Below are positions 17,532 to 26,534 of a DNA stretch of 64,000 nucleotides, in pieces. Source of the stretch: Caballeronia sordidicola (GTDB lineage: Bacteria > Pseudomonadota > Gammaproteobacteria > Burkholderiales > Burkholderiaceae); contig NZ_MTHB01000278.1 in the NCBI RefSeq assembly GCF_002220365.1, forward strand, positions 1 through 64,000, given 5' to 3'. The position numbers were made by a program, and so were the translations under genes. The stretch's first letter is position 1, and the number at the start of each line of letters is the position of its first letter. The notes beneath the pieces are model-generated. The model made no database searches, was not told where the DNA came from, and saw nothing but the letters and a program-made list of their open reading frames with translations.

Positions 17532-18446
17532 ATGGACCTGAAGCAGATTCAGTATTTCATCGCCCTGTTCGAGGACGGTTCCGTCACGCGGGCAGCCAAG
17601 CGGCTGAACATCGTGCAACCTGCCTTGAGCATGCAGATCGCCAAGCTGGAGGACGAACTGCATCAACAACTCTTTGAACGCGGGGCGCACGGCATGGCCC
17701 CGACCGCAGCGGGACGGCTGATGTACCGCCTCTTCCTGCCAATCATTCGTGATCTCGCGCACGCGCGCCAGCAACTGGTGCAGCGTGACGAAGTGGTGAC
17801 GGGGCATGTATCGATAGGCTTGATTGCGTCGGTGACGGAGAGCGTTCTGGCCGATTCACTATCGCGGTTTCACGCTCGTTATCCGCATGTGGAAGTCACC
17901 GTGTCCGACGGTTACAGCGCGACGTTCATCGACTGGGTATCAGGCGGACAGCTCGACGCCGCGCTGATCAACAAACCTCGCGCGCGCCTGTCGCTCGACT
18001 CGCAGCCCTTGCTCGATGAAGAGATGGTGTTGGTCACCAGCGCCGTGCATGGTCCTGACCTGCCGCATGCCATCGAGCTTGCGCAGCTTCCTGAACTCGA
18101 ACTGGTGTTGCCCACGAAGCGCCATGGCTTGCGCGGCGTACTCGATACCGCTGCCCAGCACGAAGACGTACTGCTCGCACCACGCTTCGAGATAGACGTG
18201 CTGAGCACGATCGTCAAGCTGGTGGAAAGCACGCGCTTCGCGACGATCCTTCCGCGCATCGTGGTGGAGCGCGCGGTGCGGCTCGGCACGCTGCGCGCCT
18301 ATCCCATTCTTGCACCGCGGATCGTGCGCCATATTGTGCGGATCAGCCATCCGCGGCGCCCGTTGAGCGCGGCGGCGGAAGCGCTGATAGCGATCATTGC
18401 GGACGAATTGCGGCTGGTGTCCAGCGAATCGACCATGGAGGCTTGA
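17532..18446 (+). CDS. hmfR2: LysR-family regulator of the furan cluster (HmfR-type, copy 2)
   Basis: 304 aa with an N-terminal winged HTH (SVTRAAKRLNIVQPALSMQIAKLE) and a C-terminal effector-binding domain. It lies divergent to hmfF across 264 bp, the classic position for a LysR activator of the adjacent operon. It closely resembles the LysR at 4186 at the other end of the cluster (for example both contain LLDEEMVLVTS, HGLRGVLD/NGLRGVLD and ATILPR), so the two are probably duplicates. The likely effector is a furan intermediate such as furoate or furoyl-CoA; this is inference. It converges on the VOC gene with a 15-bp gap. Confidence 0.87.
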   Translation: MDLKQIQYFIALFEDGSVTRAAKRLNIVQPALSMQIAKLEDELHQQLFERGAHGMAPTAAGRLMYRLFLPIIRDLAHARQQLVQRDEVVTGHVSIGLIASVTESVLADSLSRFHARYPHVEVTVSDGYSATFIDWVSGGQLDAALINKPRARLSLDSQPLLDEEMVLVTSAVHGPDLPHAIELAQLPELELVLPTKRHGLRGVLDTAAQHEDVLLAPRFEIDVLSTIVKLVESTRFATILPRIVVERAVRLGTLRAYPILAPRIVRHIVRISHPRRPLSAAAEALIAIIADELRLVSSESTMEA

Positions 18447-18461
18447 ACGTAGCTAGTCCGC

Positions 18462-18854
18462 TTACCGCTCTTCGAGCACCGAGAGAATATTGCCCGCCGG
18501 GTCCTTGAACCAGGCAATCACCGGGCCTTCGGGGCCGCGGCAGACTCCTTTGGCGTCGGTCTTGAGACTCGGCATGTCATAGTGTTCGAAATTCACGCCG
18601 CGCGCGCTCAGCGTGTCGACTGCCAGGTCCACGCTGTCGACCGGGAAGTTCAGTACCGTGTACGTCGCCGCTACATGATCAGGCTTGGGATAGACAAGTA
18701 CGTTGTTGCCGCCCGCCAGATGCAGCTTGAGAATGCCCATGGGCTCGCTCGTCACCTTGAGGCCAAGGGTCTCGCTGTAAAACGCCTTCGCTTCAGCGAG
18801 ATCCTTCACCGCGAAACCGCTGAACGCGGGGCTGTCTTTCAATAGCGTTTGCAT
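18462..18854 (-). CDS. VOC (glyoxalase/bleomycin-resistance-like) protein
   Basis: 130 aa with the paired beta-alpha-beta-beta-beta pattern of the vicinal oxygen chelate family: FSGFAVKDLAEAKAFYSETLGLKV at the N-terminus and GPVIAWFKDPAGNILSVLEER at the C-terminus. Conserved metal-binding positions are incomplete to the eye, as in many uncharacterised VOC proteins. It lies 26 bp downstream of a YCII-domain gene on the same strand, so the two are probably co-transcribed; such pairs are often linked with ECF sigma factors, but none is present here. Function unknown. Confidence 0.82.
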   Translation of the reverse strand: MQTLLKDSPAFSGFAVKDLAEAKAFYSETLGLKVTSEPMGILKLHLAGGNNVLVYPKPDHVAATYTVLNFPVDSVDLAVDTLSARGVNFEHYDMPSLKTDAKGVCRGPEGPVIAWFKDPAGNILSVLEER

Positions 18855-18880
18855 CGTTTGCTCCTTTCAATGCTTGCAAC

Positions 18881-19249
18881 TCATGCGTCCGACCACGACG
18901 CGCGCAACTCCTTGACCGGACGCACTTCCACGCCGCCCAGGCGCGCGCCGGGAAAGCCGGAAGCCACGCGCATGGCTTCATTCATGTCGCGTGCCTGAAT
19001 CAGAAGAAAGCCGCCCACCTGCTCCTTCGTCTCGGCGAACGGGTCATCCGTTATGGAGACGTCCTCGCCGCGAACCCTCAGTGTGACGGCTTCCCTCGCG
19101 TACTGAAGCGCCTGCGCCGCAATGAGATGGCGGCTCTCTCGCAGGCGTTCGTCGTATGCGAGGGATTCATCGATTAGTGCGTCGTACTGCCGTTTCGACA
19201 GGTCGTCGAGCACACGTTCGTCAAAGAAAATGAGGCACAGGAATTTCAT
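18881..19249 (-). CDS. YCII/DGPF-domain protein
   Basis: 122 aa. MKFLCLIFFDERVLDDLS at the start and the central DDPFAETKEQVGGFLLIQARDMNEAMRVASGFPGARLGGVEVRPVKEL are typical of the YCII-related DGPF family (ferredoxin-like fold). The invariant family core DGPFAEtKE appears here as DDPFAETKE. It is the first gene of a two-gene unit with a VOC protein. Members often sit next to ECF sigma factor genes, which is not the case here. No enzymatic activity is established for this group, and none is proposed. Confidence 0.85.
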   Translation of the reverse strand: MKFLCLIFFDERVLDDLSKRQYDALIDESLAYDERLRESRHLIAAQALQYAREAVTLRVRGEDVSITDDPFAETKEQVGGFLLIQARDMNEAMRVASGFPGARLGGVEVRPVKELRASWSDA

Positions 19250-19469
19250 CGATGTCTCCGGTTAAGGGTGGCTTCATCCTGGCGACGCATGAGCCAAGTC
19301 GAAATCGACAGACGACGGGTGCAAAAAAGTATCGAAATGTAACGAACAGGACGCGCGCGCCTGGCCGGCTTTGCCCGGGGCGAAAGCTGATGCGACGATC
19401 GGCGGGATGCCCGGGGCCGGGCGGGTCTGTTAATCTGCGCCTTTCTTTCCGCCGACAAGACTTCGAACC

Positions 19470-19874
19470 ATGCAACAGGATCTCCCTTTCAATGAACGAG
19501 GTATTACATTTGCCCGCGCTGGCCTGAGTGCGTCGGGCCAGTTGTTTCCGTTACGCGATTTGCTCGGGGCTACAGTGGTGATGGTGCCGCGGCAGAAGCC
19601 CTTGCCTATTGCGCTGGGTGTGATCGGTTTGATCGTGGCGGTGACGGGTGGAGTTCTCGGATCAGGACCGGCGTTGCTGCTGGGCGTGATGATTTCGGTG
19701 GTGGGCTATTTGTCGTGGATTACGCAGGATGTGATCTACAGGATGTACGTCACGACGCCGGCAGGCGAACGTGAGGTATTCACGACGAAGGACGAGGAGT
19801 TTGCGCAACGCGTGGCTAAGCTGGTGCGCGATGGCATACCGGCGGCGCCGGCATCTGAGCCCGCGTCGGTTTAA
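19470..19874 (+). CDS. DUF6232-like small inner-membrane protein
   Basis: 134 aa. A short N-terminal part (FNERGITFARAGLSASGQLFPLRDL) precedes two adjacent hydrophobic segments (about residues 47-65 and 68-84) and a charged C-terminal tail with the stretch GEREVFTTKDEEFAQRVAKLVRDGI. The layout fits the DUF6232 group of two-helix membrane proteins with both ends in the cytoplasm. No ribosome-binding site is obvious at the ATG. It is monocistronic between a divergent YCII gene and a small hypothetical gene. Function unknown. Confidence 0.75.
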   Translation: MQQDLPFNERGITFARAGLSASGQLFPLRDLLGATVVMVPRQKPLPIALGVIGLIVAVTGGVLGSGPALLLGVMISVVGYLSWITQDVIYRMYVTTPAGEREVFTTKDEEFAQRVAKLVRDGIPAAPASEPASV

Positions 19875-19968
19875 CGCTTTCTTTACACGGACCGCAGCGA
19901 TCCATGCCCGTTGTTAATGCGCCGCTCGCTAAAGTGGTGTTGTTCCCACCACCGCCCGTCGCGAGACG

Positions 19969-20310
19969 GTGCCACATCCGATGCTTCAGGCAAGCGTTGC
20001 TTCTCCGGTCCGTCCCCTGTCTATTCCTATGGCCCCGCCGTTCGTGCGAGCCACGCGAAAACTCCACACGGTAGTGGCTTTCGATCTGATCCTGCCGGGG
20101 CTTGACTCCAGCGGGCCGCGCCGCGTTTTACAGAAGGCGCTGGGGGGAGAGGCTCGCATGCAGGTGGTGGCGACGGATCGCCGGCATGAATGCGTCACGT
20201 TGCACGTTGAAGTGTCTTCGCGGACGTTGAGTGATGTCATTGGGGTGGTGACTTCCCGGTTTGAGCAAGCAACCTTGGGCCACGCGACCACGTTCACGCT
20301 GCAGCGCTAG
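19969..20310 (+). CDS. Small conserved-looking hypothetical protein
   Basis: 113 aa from GTG 19969; an ATG at 19981 or one at 20029 is equally possible, since none has a strong ribosome site. The C-terminal 85 residues alternate strands and helices (LHTVVAFDLILPG, RRVLQKALGG, ARMQVVATD, CVTLHVEVSSRTLSDVIGVVTSRF), suggesting an ACT- or ferredoxin-like sandwich. This is a structural guess without motif support. No neighbours point to a pathway. Codon usage is like the surrounding genes. Confidence 0.5.
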   Translation: MPHPMLQASVASPVRPLSIPMAPPFVRATRKLHTVVAFDLILPGLDSSGPRRVLQKALGGEARMQVVATDRRHECVTLHVEVSSRTLSDVIGVVTSRFEQATLGHATTFTLQR

Positions 20311-20332
20311 TTTGGTTTTAGTTTCAGGTTGA

Positions 20333-20383
20333 TTTTGCTCGCGCGGGTGGACCTCAAAAATCCGTCCACCCGCGCGAGCGAAA
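20333..20383. terminator. Long hairpin between convergent genes
   Basis: A perfect 16-bp stem (20337-20352 with 20364-20379), extended by about four further pairs including a T-G wobble, encloses an 11-nt loop rich in A. It lies between a plus-strand hypothetical gene and the end of glycogen phosphorylase. Without a T run it may act as a bidirectional, partly factor-dependent terminator. Confidence 0.6.
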
Positions 20384-20385
20384 CG

Positions 20386-22836
20386 CTAAACCACTAAAGG
20401 CTCGACATGCCAAATATGCTTGGCATACTCCGCAATCGTCCGGTCTGACGAAAAAATCCCCATCCCCGCGACGTTTTCAATCGCACTGCGTGTCCACGCC
20501 TCCTTATCGAGAAATTTCGCGTCGACGTCCGCCTGAGCTTTGTCAAAACTTTCAAAATCCGCCAGCACCATGTAGTGGTCGCCCCAATCCACCAGCGTAT
20601 GGAAGATGTCATAGAACCGATGCGGCTGGTCCGGCGAAAAATGCCCAAGCCGAATCTGATCAAGCGCGAGCTTCAGTTCAGGATTCTCCTCATAGATATG
20701 CCGCGGCCTGTATCCGGTCGCCCGCAGCGCATCGATCTCTTCAGTTGAGTGCCCAAAGATAAACATGTTCTCGCGCCCAACGGCGTCGCAAATCTCGATG
20801 TTTGCACCATCCAGCGTACCAATGGTCAATGCCCCGTTCAACGCGAGCTTCATATTGCCCGTGCCCGACGCTTCAGTCCCCGCCATCGAAATCTGCTGCG
20901 ATAGATCCGCCGCCGGAATGATCAATTCGGCCACGCTTACGCCATAGTTCGGAATGAAACCGACCTTCAACCGGTCACCAATCAACGGATCGTTGTTCAC
21001 CTTCTCCGCCACGTCGTTGATCAGCTTGATGATCGTCTTGGCCATCTTGTATGCCGACGCCGCCTTGCCGGCAAACATCACCACACGCGGTGTCCACGCC
21101 TTTTCCGGCTGCTCGCGAATGCGGTTGTACCGCACGATCACATGCAGGATGTTCAGCAACTGCCGCTTGTATTCGTGAATACGCTTGACCTGCAAGTCGA
21201 ACAGCGCATTCGGGTCGATGATCGCACCCGTCTCCAGCTTCGCACGCGCGGCCAACCGTACCTTGCTCGCGAACTTCGCGTCGTGAAAGGCTTTGGTGAA
21301 TTCAGGATCATCGCGCCATTCACGCAGCCGGGCCAGTTCGAACAGGTCGGTCCGCCAGCGCGGTCCAAGCCGTTCATCGATCAATGACGACAGCTTTGGA
21401 CTTGCCTGCGACAACCACCGCCGCGGCGTAATGCCGTTCGTCACGTTCGTGAAGCGTTCGGGGTACATGCGCGCGAAATCGGAGAAGATATTTTGCGTCA
21501 TCAACTGCGAATGCAGCTTCGACACGCCGTTCACCGTATGGCTTGCAACAATCGCCAGATGCGCCATGCGCACGCGCCGCTGACCGTATTCGTCGACGAG
21601 AGAAATACGGCGGATCAGGTCCATGTCGCGCCCGAACTTCTCGCCCACCTGCTTGAGAAAATCCGCGTTGATGTCGAAGATGATCTCGAGATGGCGAGGC
21701 AAAAGTCGCGACAGCATTTCCACGTCCCACGTCTCCAGCGCCTCGGGCATCAAGGTGTGGTTCGTGTACGAGAACATTTGCTGAATCAGCTTCCACGCCT
21801 TGTCCCACGGCAAATGATGCGTATCCACCAGCAAACGCATCAGTTCGGGAATGGCAAGCACTGGATGGGTGTCGTTCAGATGCACCGCCACCTTCTCCGC
21901 CAGCCGCCCAAAATGCGTGTGCGTGCGTTGATACCGGCGGATCAGATCCTGCATGGTTGCAGAGACGAAGAAGTATTCCTGGCGCAAACGCAGTTCGCGG
22001 CCCGCTTGCGTGGAGTCGTCCGGATAAAGCAGGCGCGATACATGTTCAGACGTGTTCTTCGCTTCCACCGAGCGACGATAATCACCCTGGTTGAACGCGG
22101 ACAAGTCAAATTCGTCGGTCGCCCGCGCCGACCAGAGGCGCAAGGTATTGGTCGCGGTCGTGGCGAAACCGGGAATCACGGTGTCGTACGCCATGGCGTT
22201 CACGTGTTCCGTATCGATCCATTCGGTCCGGTCGCCATGACGTATCGTACTGCCGCCGAAATGGATCACATAGTTCACTTCCGGGCGCGGAAACTCCCAC
22301 GGATTGCCCGCACGCAGCCAGTAATCAGGCGTTTCGACCTGGTTGCCGTCCACGATGGTCTGCCGGAACATGCCGTATTCGTAGCGAATGCCATAGCCGA
22401 AGCCAGGAATGCCCACGGTCGCCATGGAGTCGAGAAAACACGCGGCAAGGCGGCCGAGGCCACCGTTGCCTAGCGCCGCGTCGGGCTCCAGGTTCTCAAG
22501 GGTATTCAAGTCAATACCCAAGCCGGCGAGCGCGTCCCGGACTTCGTCGTGAATGCCGAGGGCAAGCAACGCATTGGTAAAAGTCCTGCCGATCAGGAAC
22601 TCCATCGACAAGTAGTAGACACGCTTTACGTCCTGCTCGTACTGCTGGCGCGTGGTTTTCATCCAGCGCGCCACCAGCCGGTCGCGGACCGCGAGTTCGG
22701 CCGCATGGAGCCAGTCGCGCGGCTGCGCGGTGACGGCATCCTTGCCGACTCCGTACATGAGACGGTTGGAAATGGAGCGCCTGAGCGCATCAACGGTGCT
22801 GTTCAGCTGTTCGAATTCCAGGTCGACGGATGTCAT
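20386..22836 (-). CDS. glgP: Glycogen/starch/alpha-glucan phosphorylase
   Basis: 816 aa from ATG 22836 (GGAGAG 4 nt upstream); an in-frame TTG at 22866 is weaker. Family GT35 signature: YYLSMEFLIGRTFTNAL near the start, GNGGLGRLAACFLDSMATV, and the PLP-lysine motif GTEASGTGNMKLALNGALTIGTLDGANIE. Length matches bacterial GlgP. It cleaves alpha-1,4-glucan with phosphate to glucose-1-phosphate in the cytoplasm. No other glycogen genes are adjacent, so it stands alone; the upstream neighbour is the phosphonate operon on the same strand, separated by 250 bp. Confidence 0.96.
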   Translation of the reverse strand: MTSVDLEFEQLNSTVDALRRSISNRLMYGVGKDAVTAQPRDWLHAAELAVRDRLVARWMKTTRQQYEQDVKRVYYLSMEFLIGRTFTNALLALGIHDEVRDALAGLGIDLNTLENLEPDAALGNGGLGRLAACFLDSMATVGIPGFGYGIRYEYGMFRQTIVDGNQVETPDYWLRAGNPWEFPRPEVNYVIHFGGSTIRHGDRTEWIDTEHVNAMAYDTVIPGFATTATNTLRLWSARATDEFDLSAFNQGDYRRSVEAKNTSEHVSRLLYPDDSTQAGRELRLRQEYFFVSATMQDLIRRYQRTHTHFGRLAEKVAVHLNDTHPVLAIPELMRLLVDTHHLPWDKAWKLIQQMFSYTNHTLMPEALETWDVEMLSRLLPRHLEIIFDINADFLKQVGEKFGRDMDLIRRISLVDEYGQRRVRMAHLAIVASHTVNGVSKLHSQLMTQNIFSDFARMYPERFTNVTNGITPRRWLSQASPKLSSLIDERLGPRWRTDLFELARLREWRDDPEFTKAFHDAKFASKVRLAARAKLETGAIIDPNALFDLQVKRIHEYKRQLLNILHVIVRYNRIREQPEKAWTPRVVMFAGKAASAYKMAKTIIKLINDVAEKVNNDPLIGDRLKVGFIPNYGVSVAELIIPAADLSQQISMAGTEASGTGNMKLALNGALTIGTLDGANIEICDAVGRENMFIFGHSTEEIDALRATGYRPRHIYEENPELKLALDQIRLGHFSPDQPHRFYDIFHTLVDWGDHYMVLADFESFDKAQADVDAKFLDKEAWTRSAIENVAGMGIFSSDRTIAEYAKHIWHVEPLVV

Positions 22837-23086
22837 CGAACTCTCCAGAAATGCATTGCTGGACAACGCGCTAGGTGCGAGCCGCGTTCTGTCAAGCGGG
22901 ACGGGGCCGGGTGAACAGGCAGGTTACGCTATTTTTATTTTTTTGGATATTGGCCCCGGCCGCCGTGGAATCGGCACGACAGCCGCCGGCGGTCCATCCT
23001 TCTGTCGCATTTCCGTCATCGGGAACAGCCTGGCTGATCCCGGAACAGCCTTTTTTATTATTTCGGTTTCCTTATCACTGTCTTGT

Positions 23087-23662
23087 TCAGTCGCGGGTTC
23101 CGGCCGCCGCGCGGTGGCTTTCCGCAAGCCTTTCGATTAGCTGAATATAGTGGTCAAGCGAGGGGGTAACGCGCTCCGGGCGCTTGGCAAGATCATCCCA
23201 GCGGCGCAAGGAAAGCGCGTCCTGCGCGAACGGTTTGCGCATGAAATCGTCCGCCTCCGCCGTGCTGAAAATGCCGCCTTGCAGTTTTAGACTTCGGACC
23301 GAATCCGCTGATAGCGTCGAAAAATAATCTTTATCGATTGCACATAGACAGCGTTTCGCGTCCACGTGCAGGCGGATCGGCTCGAGCACGGCGTCGCCGA
23401 ACAGCGGCCGCAAGAAGGGCAGCGCGAAATACTGGTGCAGGTCGTCGATGCCCCGCTCGCTCGGCGTCTCGCCCTGGAGATTGAGCAAGTGGCCCAAGTC
23501 GTGCAAAAACGCCGCGCCAACGAGTGTTTCGTCGGCACCCGCTTCCTCGGCCAGCGCTGCCGTCTGCAACGCGTGCTGGAGTTGCGTAACCGGTTCGCCA
23601 CTGTAGGCAATGGCACCGTAGGTGTCGAAGAGATGCCGGATGTCAGCGAGCGTAAGCGCCAT
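23087..23662 (-). CDS. PhnZ-like HD-domain di-iron oxygenase associated with phosphonate degradation
   Basis: 191 aa HD-domain protein. Residues Y20, E23 (YSGE), H30, H54-D55 (LHDLGH), H58, H76, H99, K103 and an Asp at 156/157 fall at nearly the same spacing as the iron ligands and substrate residues known for PhnZ, which oxidatively cleaves 2-amino-1-hydroxyethylphosphonate to glycine and phosphate using a mixed-valent di-iron centre. It ends the phnSTUV-phnA-phnY operon, 3 bp after phnY. The Fe/2-oxoglutarate hydroxylase that normally makes PhnZ's substrate is not in the window. The family assignment is good; the substrate is inference. Confidence 0.82.
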   Translation of the reverse strand: MALTLADIRHLFDTYGAIAYSGEPVTQLQHALQTAALAEEAGADETLVGAAFLHDLGHLLNLQGETPSERGIDDLHQYFALPFLRPLFGDAVLEPIRLHVDAKRCLCAIDKDYFSTLSADSVRSLKLQGGIFSTAEADDFMRKPFAQDALSLRRWDDLAKRPERVTPSLDHYIQLIERLAESHRAAAGTRD

Positions 23663-23665
23663 GAT

Positions 23666-25120
23666 TCATGCCCAGGGTAGAGAAAAGGTCTTGAGGTTCG
23701 TGAAGCTTTTCATTGCCTCCTGAACGCCCTCCTTGTAACCCAGGCCCGAATCCTTGATGCCGCCGAACGGCGTCAGCTCGATCCGGTAGCCCGGCACTTC
23801 CCACACGTTCACGGTACCCACGCGCAGTTCGTTCACGAAGCGCGTGATCAGGTCCGCCCGGTCTGTACATACGCCTGACGACAACCCGAACGCCGTGCCG
23901 TTGCTGATACGAATGGCGTCGTCAATAGTATCGAATTCGATGATCGGAGACACCGGCCCGAAGGTTTCCTCGCGCACCAGCGTCATGGCCGGATCAACCC
24001 GGTCGAGCACCGTGGGCGAATACAGCGCGCCATTGCGGTGATTGCCGCAGAGCAGCCGCGCACCCTGCGATACCGCTTCGTTCACGCGCGCTTCGAACAG
24101 TTCGGCCGCGGCCGCGTCGATCACCGTGCCCATCTGGTTGACGGGATCGAAGGGATCGCCATGAGTCCACGCAAGTGTTTTTTCCACCACGAGTTCCGTG
24201 AACCGTGCAGCGACGCCTTTCTGCACCAGCATGCGCTTCACCGCCGTGCAGCGTTGCCCGGAATTCTTGTAAGAGCCTTGCACGGCAAGCGTTGTCGCGC
24301 GTTCGAGGTCGGCGTCGTCGAGCACGATCAGCGGGTCGTTGCCGCCCAGTTCCAGCACCACGCGCCGGTACCCCGCCCTCGCCGCGATCTCCTTGCCGAT
24401 CGCCACGCCACCGGTAAAAGTGACGAGGTCGGCACGCCGGTTCGTGACGAGTTCTTCGGCGATCTCGCGCGGGTCGCCCGTTAAAACCTGCAGCATGGGT
24501 GCGGGCAAACCGGCTTCGTACAAAACGTCGGCCAGGTAATAAGCCGATAACGGCACCTTCTCCGATGGCTTCAGGATCACGCGATTGTTCGTCGCGATAG
24601 CCGGCGCAAGCTTATGCGCGACCTGATTCATCGGATGATTGAACGGCGTGATTGCGACGATCACGCCGGCCAGCGGTTCACGTTGCGAGAATACGCGGCG
24701 AGCCTTGCCGTGCGGGGTAAGGTCGCAGGAAAAACTCTGGCCGTCGTCGCGCAACGCTTCCATGGCAGCGAATTTGAACACGTCGGCCACGCGGCCAATT
24801 TCATAACGCGAGTCCTGTTTCGACAAACCCGATTCGAGCGAAATAAGATCCGACGCTTCTTCCGTGCGCTCGCGCAGCAACGCAGCAGCACGTTCGAGGA
24901 TCTGCGAGCGTTCATAGCGCGTCAGCGTCGACCGGTAGTTCGCCGCGTACTCGAATGCGTCGCGCACGTCGTCGACGCTTGCCATTGGCACCGTGCCAAT
25001 GCGGATGTTCGTGTAAGGATCGAAAACGTCGATAGTGCGTGAACGCGCCGCTCGCTCACCCTTCAGGCGCAGCTTTTCGACCCGCAGTGCATGCTTCTCA
25101 ACCGCAAGAACGGCGCTCAT
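23666..25120 (-). CDS. phnY: Phosphonoacetaldehyde dehydrogenase (aldehyde dehydrogenase family)
   Basis: 484 aa NAD(P)-dependent ALDH. Visible: ITPFNHPMNQVAHKLAPAIATNNRVILKPSEK, the glutamate motif VLELGGNDP and the nucleophile in YKNSGQRCTAVKR. It starts inside the phnA stop (ATGA). With phnW and phnA beside it, it should oxidise phosphonoacetaldehyde to phosphonoacetate, the middle step of the PhnW-PhnY-PhnA route described in Sinorhizobium meliloti. The symbol phnY is also used for an unrelated dioxygenase that partners PhnZ; this gene is the dehydrogenase. Length and motifs are complete. Confidence 0.9.
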   Translation of the reverse strand: MSAVLAVEKHALRVEKLRLKGERAARSRTIDVFDPYTNIRIGTVPMASVDDVRDAFEYAANYRSTLTRYERSQILERAAALLRERTEEASDLISLESGLSKQDSRYEIGRVADVFKFAAMEALRDDGQSFSCDLTPHGKARRVFSQREPLAGVIVAITPFNHPMNQVAHKLAPAIATNNRVILKPSEKVPLSAYYLADVLYEAGLPAPMLQVLTGDPREIAEELVTNRRADLVTFTGGVAIGKEIAARAGYRRVVLELGGNDPLIVLDDADLERATTLAVQGSYKNSGQRCTAVKRMLVQKGVAARFTELVVEKTLAWTHGDPFDPVNQMGTVIDAAAAELFEARVNEAVSQGARLLCGNHRNGALYSPTVLDRVDPAMTLVREETFGPVSPIIEFDTIDDAIRISNGTAFGLSSGVCTDRADLITRFVNELRVGTVNVWEVPGYRIELTPFGGIKDSGLGYKEGVQEAMKSFTNLKTFSLPWA

Positions 25121-26385
25121 GATGCAAGCTCCAGGTGGTTCAACACGATGTCGAAGACATCGAAGTTGCGCAAGCGTTTCCCGTCCTGCTTCGCATCAAA
25201 GCCATCGGTTGGACGATTGAATAACAAGGGCACCTCCTGCTCGGAAACGCCGCCATGCGAGCGCAACGGTACGGTCAATCCCGACAGGTCATGCTCCGCG
25301 CGCCGGGTGCCGAGTACCGTATTGCGTCCGCTCACGACCACAAGATCGCCCACGCGATCGTTCGGCAACTCGAAGCGCTCACACGCAGCCACGTTGTCCA
25401 GCACGATGTCCACGCCCGGCAGTTCGGCAATGCGCGCCCCCAACGCTTTTGCATCGACGGAAACCGGCAAGTAGATAGTCGCGAAAGAACCGAGCGCGCC
25501 GTGGTGCACAACGTACGGATCAGTAATCGGCAGGATCACGCGTGCATTAGGCAAGTCCAGCGTTTCATCGAGCCAGTCTTGCAGGTACACGACGTTCGGC
25601 TCACCCGTTGCGACGTCGTGCTTCGCGTTCATGCCATGGTCGGCCGTGAGTCCGATCACCGCACCGAGTTCGTTCAGGCGAGCAAGGTAACCGTCCATCA
25701 TCGCGTAGAACGCGTTCGCGCCGTCCGTGCCGGGCGCGCATTTATGCTGGACGTAGTCCGTGGTCGAAAGGTACATGAGGTCAAGCTTGCGAGTCTCGGC
25801 AAGCCGTACACCGGCCGCGAACACGAACTCGGAAAGGCCTGCGCTATACACGTCCGGTACGGGCTTGCCAACCAGTTCCAGCACGTTCTCGATACCGTTC
25901 TCCGCGAGCGTCACCGCGTCCGCTTTCTCCGCCGAGAAACAGATGCCGTCGAGTTGCCAGCCGAGCAGGCGGCGCAGCTTGTCCTTCGCTGTGACCACCG
26001 CGACTTTCTCGCCGCGTTGCGCAGCGGCCGCGAGGATCGTACCTGCGCGCAGGTAGGCAGGGTCGTTCATCATGACTTCGGCACCCTTGCCGCCGTTCGC
26101 TTGCGGGTCGAAGAAATAGTTGCCGCAAATGCCATGCACCGAAGGCGGCACTCCGGTCACGATCGACAAGTTGTTCGGGTTGGTGAACGACGGAATCACG
26201 CAGTCGGCTCGAAAGGCGGACCCGCCACGCAGCATCGTGCCGATAAACGGTGCAACACCTGCCGCGACGGCGGCTTCCAGGTATTCGTATTCGCATCCGT
26301 CGACGCAGACGACCACGGTCAGCGCGCGCGCCGGACCGTAAGCGCGACCGTTGACTTCCATAAGCATTTCGGTGGACGTGGACAT
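25117..26385 (-). CDS. phnA: Phosphonoacetate hydrolase
   Basis: 422 aa from ATG 26385 (AAGGAA upstream); the open extension to 26418 is not needed. It belongs to the alkaline-phosphatase superfamily: VVVCVDGCEYEYLEAA with a metal Asp, the Thr nucleophile in PSFTNPNNLSIVTG, TTDYVQHKC and LTADHGMNAKH holding zinc ligands. It hydrolyses the C-P bond of phosphonoacetate to acetate and phosphate, ending the route from 2-aminoethylphosphonate. It follows the transporter gene phnV by about 150 bp and overlaps phnY by 4 bp, so it shares a transcript at least with phnY and the PhnZ-like gene. Confidence 0.92.
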   Translation of the reverse strand: MSTSTEMLMEVNGRAYGPARALTVVVCVDGCEYEYLEAAVAAGVAPFIGTMLRGGSAFRADCVIPSFTNPNNLSIVTGVPPSVHGICGNYFFDPQANGGKGAEVMMNDPAYLRAGTILAAAAQRGEKVAVVTAKDKLRRLLGWQLDGICFSAEKADAVTLAENGIENVLELVGKPVPDVYSAGLSEFVFAAGVRLAETRKLDLMYLSTTDYVQHKCAPGTDGANAFYAMMDGYLARLNELGAVIGLTADHGMNAKHDVATGEPNVVYLQDWLDETLDLPNARVILPITDPYVVHHGALGSFATIYLPVSVDAKALGARIAELPGVDIVLDNVAACERFELPNDRVGDLVVVSGRNTVLGTRRAEHDLSGLTVPLRSHGGVSEQEVPLLFNRPTDGFDAKQDGKRLRNFDVFDIVLNHLELAS

Positions 26386-26534
26386 GAAGTTCCTTTCCGT
26401 TATGAACCAGCGCTCCATTAACCGTTCCGGCTAACCGCGTGATTCCATATTTTGATGCACAACGCCAATGTTTGCCACATTTTTCGGCGTAACGAGGTCC
26501 CGAAAAATGGGATTTCCGGTAGAACCAGGCTAGG

